From contig CAJSZQ010000001.1 in the NCBI GenBank assembly GCA_910574185.1, positions 124,001-188,000 of the forward strand: DNA of 64,000 nucleotides. The letters run 5' to 3'. A program made the position numbers and the translations under genes. Source of the stretch: Lachnospiraceae bacterium. Lineage in GTDB: Bacteria > Bacillota > Clostridia > Lachnospirales > Lachnospiraceae. Each line of letters starts with the position of its first letter. Within the stretch, counting starts at the first letter, position 1. The notes beneath the pieces are model-generated. The model ran no database searches. It saw only the letters and a program-made list of their open reading frames with translations, and was not told the origin of the DNA. Below are positions 58,701-64,000 of the stretch, in pieces.

Positions 58701-59445
58701 GATATTTATCGCCGACTTTGACAACGGTTCCCATTGCAAGGGCTGTGTCCAACAATGACTGTTTGAACTCCACAGTAGCCATGTTAGCATTTTCAATGGA
58801 CTTCCAGTCTATCAGCTTGACCGCTCCTGAAGATAACGCCTGGGCAAAATTGTACATAGCCCTTGAAGCTTCGTTCGCATTTGCTCCTGAAACCGCCGCT
58901 TCATTACTGATACCCTTAATCGCCTTTACCGCATCATCAAGAGAAACTCCTGCATTTGTAAATTTTCCAATGCTCGAAGTCATATCAGAAAACGAATAAA
59001 TGGTTTTATCCGAATAGGTATTCAGTTCTTCAAGGTAGCCATTTACTGTCTTGATATCCGCCCCCGTACTTGCCATGATAGTTTGCACGGACCCCATTTT
59101 GAGTTCATACTCCGCAAATCCCTGATGAATCGGTTCAAGAGTAAACGAATCCACGAGCTTCTTTCCGGCGTTGACCACCGAGTTTGTGATATTCGCCAAC
59201 GCTGTGATTGCGACCACTTCAAGCGCCGAGAACCTGCTCTTAACAGTTTCCACCGCACTGCTCAGCCCTGATATGTTAATCCCTTTTACCGCTTTATCAA
59301 CATCTTCGAGACCCTTTGTCGCTCCGTCGAGCTTCAGGGAATGTTTAAGCTTGTCGAGCGTACCCATAGTAGTCTGTACGCCCTTCTCGAACTGCTGATT
59401 GTCAAACCGCATCTCGACAATGCGTTTTTCTACAGACTTACTCAT
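52783..59445 (-). CDS. Tape measure protein
   Basis: 2220 residues from ATG 59445 (GGAGG upstream, ATGA overlap with the 127-aa gene). N-terminal region (QQFEKGVQTTMGTLDKLKHSL, then YSDKTIYSFSDMTSSIGKFTNAGVSLDDAVKAIKGISNEAA) is the phage tape measure signature. The middle is rich in hydrophobic Ala/Gly/Val segments. Residues about 1530-1690 carry four copies of an EFGEELEKFGPH-type unit, and 1830-2020 five copies of a GLPSNTFNTIGQN-type unit. Its length sets tail length, so a long flexible tail is expected. Confidence 0.92.
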   Translation of the reverse strand: MSKSVEKRIVEMRFDNQQFEKGVQTTMGTLDKLKHSLKLDGATKGLEDVDKAVKGINISGLSSAVETVKSRFSALEVVAITALANITNSVVNAGKKLVDSFTLEPIHQGFAEYELKMGSVQTIMASTGADIKTVNGYLEELNTYSDKTIYSFSDMTSSIGKFTNAGVSLDDAVKAIKGISNEAAVSGANANEASRAMYNFAQALSSGAVKLIDWKSIENANMATVEFKQSLLDTALAMGTVVKVGDKYQSTTTDAQGKISDLFTATSMFNDSLSSQWMTTDVLVQTLGNYATDVREMTAAEKKAYEEKLRGIGYTEEQIKAIEELGQKAFDSAQDVKTFSQLMDTLKEAAGSGWAQTFEILFGDLEEAKVLWTSVSQVVGGFIDQSSKARNDMLQGWKDLGGRQALIESVQNAFSGLMSVVKPVGEAFREIFPATTSEQLINLTKGLKEFTSHLKLSDKDSQNLKNTFKGLFAVLDLVKQGIGALVKAVFPMTKGLGSLGSGVLSVTGKIGEWLVSLDQAAKKSDVFNQTIQKFHDKVSPILKSVKGHIDGTVVAIKKFAETHFNVPDTSGLMSVADKLKARIEPFKKIGEVAKEAMGKLVDAFKASAPVLANLGGIIVDALGKVIDGIMKALRGEGFDSLIDLLNGGIVTGIGVGIMKFIKNLTGLESTADDAIGGFAGIIEGFKGAINGAKETLADFQASLKADILMKIAGSIAVLAGSLLVLSLIDSDKLGGALASISILFAELAASMALFDKTLSGQKGLNKFGMAMIEMSAAILVLASALKKIASIDSDKLAGALVGITVLIGEMVAASLALSKWGGKIKTSAVSMILFAEAINILANAVGKLGALDTDKLTKGLVGVGVLMAELAAFMVASKFGNFKATQGLAIIELSAALLILEKSVSGFGSMDIETIKKGLTGVGVILAEVAGFSVIAGKAKHILSSATALTVIGAAMLIFGKAIKDIGSLSIETIGKGLIGIGGALAAVAVAVNLMPKNMVGIGLGLLEVAAALKIIGSVIQDAGGMKWEEIGKGMVVLAGSMTILAVALNAMKGTLGGASAMLVMSAALAVFTPVLKSLGSMSLAEIGKGLLALAGAFTVLGIAGAVLGPMVPAILGLSGALALLGVAVAACGVGILAFSAGLASLAVSGVAGVTALVAALEILIVGVLGIIANSATAIAGAVKAIILAIVDVIVECAPPIAEGVLTLIEEVLKSLAEHGPNIVTYLMDFLIGVINAIAARLPELIKAAVNLIGAFFKGVVDALKGIDTNVLLEGIVGIGLLSAIMLALSAVAGLIPGAMAGVLGMGVVIAEMALVLAAVGALAQLPGLKWLIGEGGDLLQGVGTAIGKFVGGIVGGFLGGISAQFPQIGQDLTDFMSNAQGFIEGAKKIDPAMLQGVNALAQTILLLTAANILDGLTKWFTGGTSLVKFGEELAEFGPYFKKYSDEIAGINPEVITASSNAALALAEMASKLPNSGGLAGKIFGENNLSDFGAELEKFGPHIKKYGDQVRGLDAGAVKASAEAAQLLADMAATLPNSGGLAALIMGDNTLSEFGEELEKFGPHISKYAKDVNGVNPAAVKASAQAAQVLSDMAATLPNSGGLAALIMGDNTLSEFGEELEKFGPHIAKYAQDVAGVQPTVVTASANAAKALSELANNLPNTGGLVSWFTGDNDIGKFGQSLEKFGQSFAGYYNSISGINTSLLDSVISELHALVDLANGITSVDTSGLTRFAKDLTTMGNNGIDGFIQAFTDANAKVQKSVTDMLDTVISTMQSQTGTLTSAGTTAGQSLGTGVTDGIASKKAVILLTASAVCQALVQTMQTGLPSNTFNTIGQNNVMQPLINGMSAKRALLLSTAKNYCTALIQQFRTGLPSNTFSTIGQNVIQGIINGMSSKRGLLLSTARNLCTSLIQQFRTSLPSNTFNTIGQNVIQALINGMNAKKSSLLTTARNLCTALVSKFKAELPNSTFNTIGQNIVQALANGISSKKNAAVDAAKDVCTAVKNAFSNNLTSGDLRPVGANAAQGLADGIRSKIDEIADAAIDAAKKAVAAAKKELDEHSPSKVFFKIGENVDLGMVNGIRAYLGRIGDAGTSMGREAIDSMKSAIAHVSDIVNGEMDAEPTIRPVLDLSNVQNGVGKINSLFSKGLDMSVSYNKAVEASRSRKAESSPSIENPSNYQQPAPNTFSFVQNNYSPKSLSRSEIYRQTNNQFSAFRKAVNPT

Positions 59446-59825
59446 AGATTCGTTACCTCCCTCCAAGCTTCATTCGCCATCTTATCGAAAATTGGCTGTA
59501 TGGCCGGATTGATGTAATCTCTTCCTGCCACGTATCCGCCACCTTTTGTTCCATGCCCATACTGTAAAATGATTGCAATATTCACACCATTGCTTATATT
59601 GGAATTGGTGAATGCGATTGTTGTTTCTTTTCCGTCATGGGTTATCTCATAGTCCCAGGAATCAGCTGTCAAACCACTATCCTTTGGCGTTGCAGAGGCG
59701 AGAGCCGCAACCCCCGCCTGCCCATAACGCTCCAGCACGTTGAGATAATCCAGCTTCAAAAGAGAATTTAAAAACTTCTCCGTTTTGGAGAAGTCACCTT
59801 TATGCCGGAACGTTATGCCGCTCAT
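59442..59825 (-). CDS. HK97 gp10-like phage protein
   Basis: 127 residues: VLERYGQAGVAALASATPKDSGLTADSWDYEITHDG..., LQYGHGTKGGGYVAGRDYINPAIQP. The ATP-x-DSG and YGHGTKGG-Y-(V)-x-GR pieces are those of the gp10 family, usually a head-tail or tail completion protein. Here it lies just upstream of the tape measure instead of in the connector cluster, which is unusual. Confidence 0.75.
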   Translation of the reverse strand: MSGITFRHKGDFSKTEKFLNSLLKLDYLNVLERYGQAGVAALASATPKDSGLTADSWDYEITHDGKETTIAFTNSNISNGVNIAIILQYGHGTKGGGYVAGRDYINPAIQPIFDKMANEAWREVTNL

Positions 59826-59828
59826 GAT

Positions 59829-61346
59829 CTACACCCTTTCTGTAATATCCAAAGAAATCCATCCGTCTCTGTCATCCGCATAGGACTTCAAAAGCCCCCA
59901 TCCAGAATCCGATCCCTCCCCGGGCTGTACTTCTACAATCGTAAAGACTCCGATTCCAGTGTACTTCCCTGTCTTGGAATGATTAGTTCCCGGACCCTTT
60001 CTGATGTTCAGATAGGAAGTATTTACCTTTACCAAAAACGGTTCAAAAGAACCTGCCGATGAATATAAAGTCCGTCCGTTTTCATCGAACACGCTATAGC
60101 CAGAGTTCTCATCCGCACATGCCTTTGCATATTCCATAACCTTGAATGCCCCCTTCTGAGAGGCAGCATCGTCCCAGGTCTTTCGCACCCGATACCACAC
60201 TTCGGGTTCAGGCTGTTCGGCAGGCGATGTTCCTTCTGTTACAGAAAGGATGCCGTTAAGGATAGTTAAGATTTTCCCTCCATATCCGCCACCGGCTGCC
60301 CATCCGGCCCCCTGCGGGTTCTCCTGCTGCCCAAGCCATTCCACATACTCTGCGCATCCACGCTTAACATACTGGAATCGGGAATCGATGCAATCTTCGT
60401 TCAATGGCTCCATCGAAGCATAGGCTTTCAAATGCTGAATCTGCGCACGGATTCCCATCTGCGGCGTGTCAAAGGAATTTCCTTTCATACCGTTGGCAGT
60501 CACTCCCATGCCACAGAAATTGTTCTGGTCAAGAGTCACCGCCGATCCGGAAAATCCGAAATTACCCGTTTCCAGACACGACTGGGCAAACGCGACATCC
60601 CCACGGACACCCTCCGCTTGTCCCTCGGATAAATAGAACGGAATCATGTCAACCACAGATTGTGGCACATCCGGGTTCTTCCCCTTGATATAGGAAGCCA
60701 TCTGCTCAACTGTCGCCAATGCAGCTCCCATAATCTTGGTTCCGCCCTCTACGGTTTCCGAAACTGCAGCGCCCATCGCATCTTTTACCGCTTTACGAAA
60801 ACCGTCCATTGTATATCCGGTTCCGAGCTGTGACCACAGATGTTCCGGGTCTCCATGATTTGAAGCAATCCCCCGGTCATGGCCTTCCTTATGGGAAATC
60901 ACCACCCCATCCGCCAACGGGTCAAGACCAAACTTTTTGCAGAGCATGGCGAATAGTTCCACGGCAGCCTCATAGGTACGCTTTGCCACGGCTTTGGCGG
61001 CATTCGGATCAGCGCAGGTAAAATTTGCCCCGCCCGTATACTTGATGCAGGCCGGCTCGCACATCTCTACGCCGATATGGCTGTTGTTCCCGCTCCCTTT
61101 GGAGCCGCTTCCACAATGCCATCCCCGATGATCCCAGGGCAGTGTCTGATATACGGTCCCGTCATTTCCATCGATGAACCCGTGGACACAGGAATTGTTG
61201 TGAGACGGACTGTTCCAACTGTTGATGAACGTTGATGCTTTTGGCTGTGGACAACCTACGGAATGAAGCATCAGTCCGGTTACTTTGATTTTCTTTCCTG
61301 CTGTATAGCAGGGGTTCCGACTTAAAATAGATTCCACCAATTTCAT
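59829..61346 (-). CDS. Peptidoglycan hydrolase: amidase, glucosaminidase, SH3
   Basis: 505 residues with three domains. Residues 1-190 are an N-acetylmuramoyl-L-alanine amidase (Amidase_2): GLMLHSVGCPQP (zinc His), HGFIDGNDGTVYQTLPWDHRGWHCG, SHIGVEMCEP (Glu), HGDPEHLW (second zinc His). Residues 210-375 resemble glucosaminidase/flagellar FlgJ-type muramidase (ESQ-type start, DVAFAQSCLETGNFGF, NNFCGMG). Residues 440-505 are a bacterial SH3 domain (SYLNIRKGPGTNHSKTG). It cuts both peptide and glycan bonds. Located between tail chaperone and tape measure, it may be a tail lysin as well as the endolysin. Confidence 0.9.
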   Translation of the reverse strand: MKLVESILSRNPCYTAGKKIKVTGLMLHSVGCPQPKASTFINSWNSPSHNNSCVHGFIDGNDGTVYQTLPWDHRGWHCGSGSKGSGNNSHIGVEMCEPACIKYTGGANFTCADPNAAKAVAKRTYEAAVELFAMLCKKFGLDPLADGVVISHKEGHDRGIASNHGDPEHLWSQLGTGYTMDGFRKAVKDAMGAAVSETVEGGTKIMGAALATVEQMASYIKGKNPDVPQSVVDMIPFYLSEGQAEGVRGDVAFAQSCLETGNFGFSGSAVTLDQNNFCGMGVTANGMKGNSFDTPQMGIRAQIQHLKAYASMEPLNEDCIDSRFQYVKRGCAEYVEWLGQQENPQGAGWAAGGGYGGKILTILNGILSVTEGTSPAEQPEPEVWYRVRKTWDDAASQKGAFKVMEYAKACADENSGYSVFDENGRTLYSSAGSFEPFLVKVNTSYLNIRKGPGTNHSKTGKYTGIGVFTIVEVQPGEGSDSGWGLLKSYADDRDGWISLDITERV

Positions 61347-61349
61347 AAC

Positions 61350-61910
61350 CTATTTCCTCCCTTTTGATTTATGTGCTTTTCTTCTGGCAGCATTTATCGC
61401 CGCAGTCCTCTTGGTAATCTCTTTCTGGGAAAGTTTCTCCGGAGGCGCATTCTTCACGTTGCAGACCCTTATCAGCGTCAGGAGCCTGTTCAGATGCCAT
61501 TTCTGACACTCGAACGGAATATTAAGAGCAATCATCCAGTAATAAATCAACTCCGCCGTGACCGCTTCCTGACTGGTGTTTCCCTTCTCCTCTTTCGAGA
61601 ACCAGGTCGCCGTCATCGAATCGTCAATGTAATCAGAAACCTGACCCATTATTTCATTGGTAATAAAACCATAGACCGATGGGTCAACATTCTGTGTCAA
61701 TGTCATGCAGCGTATATAGTCCACCGTTTCCTCCACCGTTTTATCCCCTTTTCCAAGGAACGGCTTATGCCATTTGGATTCCCATTTTGAAAGGGAGACC
61801 AGAGAATGCTCAAGCTGCAGAGTTGTGCCTTTGGTACTGACGAATTCCTCTTTTCCTTCGTCCCAGAATTCCTGACCGGGTATCGTAATCTTAAGCATTT
61901 CTCCAATCAC
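61350..61910 (-). CDS. Tail chaperone, second protein
   Basis: 186 residues: LKITIPGQEFWDEGKEEFVS, LEHSLVSLSKWESKWHKPFLG, ELIYYWMIALNIPFECQKWHLNRLLTLIRVCNVK. It matches the downstream tail chaperone protein of Clostridia siphophages. Start either GTG 61910 or ATG 61898. It lies directly after the first chaperone and before the hydrolase. Confidence 0.75.
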   Translation of the reverse strand: MIGEMLKITIPGQEFWDEGKEEFVSTKGTTLQLEHSLVSLSKWESKWHKPFLGKGDKTVEETVDYIRCMTLTQNVDPSVYGFITNEIMGQVSDYIDDSMTATWFSKEEKGNTSQEAVTAELIYYWMIALNIPFECQKWHLNRLLTLIRVCNVKNAPPEKLSQKEITKRTAAINAARRKAHKSKGRK

Positions 61911-61924
61911 CCTCCTTCATAGAC

Positions 61925-62359
61925 TTAAGCGGTAGGCGGAGTGACCCCTGCTATGGGCGCCTGGCCGGGAAGCGCGGTGATGTTCTGCCCAGCCTTAGCT
62001 TTTGTTTTGGGCATAATCCCGTTGACGAACTCCGCAGCCTTATTCGCATCGTGGGCCAATTCCATGAAGATGTCGGAATATGCAATGGTGGAAGCGAATT
62101 CCTCGCGAACCTTATCGTTCTTAACGAACTGTCTGCCGTCCAGGCTCTTTACACCATAGGCCATGATCACGATCTTCTTGAAATACTCGATAATCTGTTT
62201 CTGGTCATCCTCCTTGATGATCTTCTCCAGCAGCTGGGACAACCCGCCGTTCATGGAATATTCAAGCTCCGTCAGCTCGGCCTCCGTCAGGTTGAAATAA
62301 AAATCCTCCGTCCTCTGCTGGCCATCGAAATCATAGTAGGTATGGGTTTTCTTTAACAT
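61925..62359 (-). CDS. Tail chaperone, first protein
   Basis: 144 residues from ATG 62359 (AAGGAG upstream): KKTHTYYDFDGQQRTEDFYFNLTEAELTELEYSM, IIKEDDQKQIIEYFKKIVIMAYG. Shape and position match the first tail assembly chaperone. A programmed slip to the next gene, as in lambda G/GT, is not obvious here. Confidence 0.75.
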   Translation of the reverse strand: MLKKTHTYYDFDGQQRTEDFYFNLTEAELTELEYSMNGGLSQLLEKIIKEDDQKQIIEYFKKIVIMAYGVKSLDGRQFVKNDKVREEFASTIAYSDIFMELAHDANKAAEFVNGIMPKTKAKAGQNITALPGQAPIAGVTPPTA

Positions 62360-62462
62360 AATTTTCTCCTTTCCATTTGCACATAAAAAACGGAGCCGCA
62401 CTTCATCTATCTGTGAGCAGCCCCGTTATACATGTTTCGTTATTCAGTTTGCTGTTACGATC

Positions 62463-63278
62463 TTAACCTGCCTCATTGAAGAACCGAATTACCTCATCCG
62501 GCAGAGGCAGCCGTGCCTCGACGGGTTCCGCTGTCGCCTCATAGTAGGTTTTGGCACTGTCAAAAGCCGTATCGGAAGTTTCTGCATACTCGCCGTCCAC
62601 CAGCTCATAATATTTCTTTCCAGAGCTGAAATCGGTATCGGTAGTTACAGAAAATTCGCCGTCCTTTCCATAAAGGATTTCCTCAAATGCCGCCAGCTTC
62701 TCCGGATCGACCCTTGTGGAATCAATCTGTAAATGTGCTGTCGGTTTGTAGACCTTTCCAGTCTTCGGATTGATCATGTTAATCACTACCGGTGTGGTGG
62801 ACACTGACCAGCTGAGCTGAACAGCCTCCGGGCTCTCATTCACGGTATTGCGGGCTCTCTCCGACGGTGCCGCTTTCCCGTTGTACACCAGATGGATCTT
62901 ATAACCGTAGTCCGTGTCATCCACATCGTTGCCGATCAGAGTCCGATAAGATAATCCAAACATCTTTCTTGTCTGCTGACCGATATTTACTCCGGGGGCC
63001 ACTTCCGCTGAACCGTCGCATTCATCAAATTCCACGGGAGAGAAGTATGCCTCGATGGTCGCCGCAAACTTCTCAGCGGAAACCAGATTCAGGTATTCAA
63101 TGTTATCCGCATACTGCGGTGTCGACTCTGCCCCGGAAGGGCTCTCGTTTACATTGATCAGACCGTCCCAGGCTACGCCTTTCGGATAAGATGCCTTTAC
63201 GGCGGGGTAAAGAACGCCATGATCCACGCCAGTTTCATAGAGACGCTTACCGACTTCGTCCCACTTAATTTTACTCAT
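62463..63278 (-). CDS. Major tail protein
   Basis: 271 residues: WDEVGKRLYETGVDHGVLYP, WDGLINVNESPSGAE, YADNIEYLNLVSAEKFAATIEAYFSPVEF. Typical tube-forming fold of Firmicutes siphophages. A small C-terminal beta module (DTDFSSGKKYYELVDGEYAE, repeated as DTAFDSAKTYYEA) is extra and may decorate the tail surface. Confidence 0.85.
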   Translation of the reverse strand: MSKIKWDEVGKRLYETGVDHGVLYPAVKASYPKGVAWDGLINVNESPSGAESTPQYADNIEYLNLVSAEKFAATIEAYFSPVEFDECDGSAEVAPGVNIGQQTRKMFGLSYRTLIGNDVDDTDYGYKIHLVYNGKAAPSERARNTVNESPEAVQLSWSVSTTPVVINMINPKTGKVYKPTAHLQIDSTRVDPEKLAAFEEILYGKDGEFSVTTDTDFSSGKKYYELVDGEYAETSDTAFDSAKTYYEATAEPVEARLPLPDEVIRFFNEAG

Positions 63279-63292
63279 GAATTGCTACCTCC

Positions 63293-63613
63293 TTAAAAAT
63301 ATAGTGTGAAGACATCGTGATTGAGATTATCTGCCTCGAAATGGGTGTCAAGCTTGCAATATCCCAATTCCAGCAGCTTGCCAGGAATCTCGGAATCCGG
63401 GTCTTCGTCGATGTATGTTACCGTATACTGATTATGTTTACGGTATATCTTGTTGTTTGCTGAATCGGCACGGATGCCGCTCCGTTCATATACGATACAT
63501 GGATAGTCGAGGCTCTTCGACTCAGGGGGCTGAAAATATACGTTGCAGTTTCCAAGAATCCCCTCAAACAGCTCCTGTAGCTTTTCCCTCGGTTTTGCCA
63601 CCGTTATACACAC
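63293..63613 (-). CDS. Tail terminator/minor tail protein
   Basis: 106 residues starting at a GTG behind AGGGGG: KPREKLQELFEGILGNCNVYFQPPESKSLDYPCIVYERSG..., YTVTYIDEDPDSEIPGKLLELGY. It fits the small alpha/beta tail terminator. It overlaps the preceding gene by about 50 bp. Confidence 0.65.
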   Translation of the reverse strand: MCITVAKPREKLQELFEGILGNCNVYFQPPESKSLDYPCIVYERSGIRADSANNKIYRKHNQYTVTYIDEDPDSEIPGKLLELGYCKLDTHFEADNLNHDVFTLYF

Positions 63614-63911
63614 CCCCTATCGTCAATATCAGCCTGGGGTACTGGACTTCCACTCTTGCGATCTTCCATTTCGCCCCCATAAACTCAACGTACCGCATGG
63701 AGTGAAAATTCTGCCTGGCATATGGATCGGCTACAATGCTGATTTCGTTGGCGATATTAAGATTGTCATTCACCTGCCCGGCAGATTCGTACTGGCGCGA
63801 ATTCCGAATCAAATCCCCGAAATACGGTTTTTCAGTTATCTTCGGTCTCCATACGCCCGGCTTCGTTTCCACCGTCTCAGCGTAGCCGATTTTTCCATAA
63901 AACTTTGCCAT
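63564..63911 (-). CDS. Phage head-tail connector-region protein
   Basis: 115 residues: AKFYGKIGYAETVETKPGVWRPKITEKPYFGDLIRNSRQYES, ANEISIVADPYARQNFHSMRYVEFMGAKWKIARVEVQYP. It resembles the small barrel proteins between head and tail genes. Ribosome site GGAGGAG. Confidence 0.7.
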   Translation of the reverse strand: MAKFYGKIGYAETVETKPGVWRPKITEKPYFGDLIRNSRQYESAGQVNDNLNIANEISIVADPYARQNFHSMRYVEFMGAKWKIARVEVQYPRLILTIGGVYNGGKTEGKATGAV

Positions 63912-63932
63912 TTTGAATTTCTCCTCCGATCT

Positions 63933-64000
63933 TTATCCCTGCTCCTCTACCGGCTCCTCAATGGCGATGGCAGAATACACCCTGGTCAGTGCGCCGGAGC
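63933..64000 (-). CDS. Phage gene, C-terminal end
   Basis: Partial frame at the right edge: SGALTRVYSAIAIEEPVEEQG, stop TAA at 63933-63935. It lies where the next head or connector gene should be; nothing more can be said. Confidence 0.5.
   Translation of the reverse strand, partial: SGALTRVYSAIAIEEPVEEQG

Noticed and set aside
61350-62359. Programmed frameshift between the two tail chaperone genes
   Set aside because: The genes are separated by a stop and a clear ribosome site for the second; no slippery heptamer was seen near the first stop.

Overview
The window looks like a mosaic of mobile elements in a gut Clostridia genome, probably Lachnospiraceae. This rests on very AT-rich DNA, strong AGGAGG ribosome sites, TTGACA/TATAAT promoters, and protein families typical of that group (Fic with an XRE head, Uma2, DUF6273-like, XkdX, r1t-like holin). 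No rRNA, tRNA, CRISPR array or core metabolic gene is visible.

Region 1 (1-29 kb) lies almost wholly on the minus strand and is very AT-rich. It is an accessory or replication island. It carries the start of a sigma-like protein, an RtcB RNA ligase and a KptA/Tpt1 RNA 2'-phosphotransferase, a GIY-YIG protein, a HEPN-like protein, Fic, DUF262, DUF433 and Uma2 genes, a ParB-like nuclease-fold protein and a tyrosine-recombinase relative. It also has a DNA sliding clamp, an adenine-methylase-like DUF4942 protein and a polyvalent protein with a C-terminal repeat. Many small genes are unknown. Several genes are decaying: Fic has two frameshifts, a Uma2 copy has lost its N-terminus and has an amber codon, a DUF262 gene is frameshifted, and a C-type-lectin-like gene is split by an IS256-family element.

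Region 2 (25.5-36.7 kb) is a dense field of miniature regulatory cassettes: XRE and ribbon-helix-helix repressors of 50-90 residues, each beside promoters with palindromic operators, often in the -35/-10 spacer. It also holds a rearranged HicAB locus, tandem cassette duplications, small ncRNA units with their own promoter and terminator, and two paralogous aromatic micro-proteins behind a structured leader.

Region 3 (36.7-42.2 kb) is on the plus strand. It has a 1.5-kb gene-free stretch where base skew reverses, a DUF3825-like protein, a Bro-N antirepressor-like protein, a Rep-like protein behind hairpins and direct repeats, and a GIY-YIG protein.

Region 4 (42.2-64 kb) is clearly more GC-rich and on the minus strand. 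It is part of a siphovirus-type prophage, entered at its integrase/lysis end: major tail protein, tail chaperones, an amidase-glucosaminidase-SH3 lysin, a large tape measure, Dit, a Gp37-like protein, a repeat-rich fibre or baseplate protein, then a complete diversity-generating retroelement (variable protein, XkdX, Avd-like protein, template repeat, reverse transcriptase), holin, excisionase and integrase. Template and variable repeats are 89 bp long. They differ at 19 positions, and every difference falls on an adenine of the template coding strand, so the retroelement has been active.

The retroelement is the best supported notable system. The cassette field around 28-36 kb, with its ncRNA units and micro-proteins, is the most likely place for undescribed biology.
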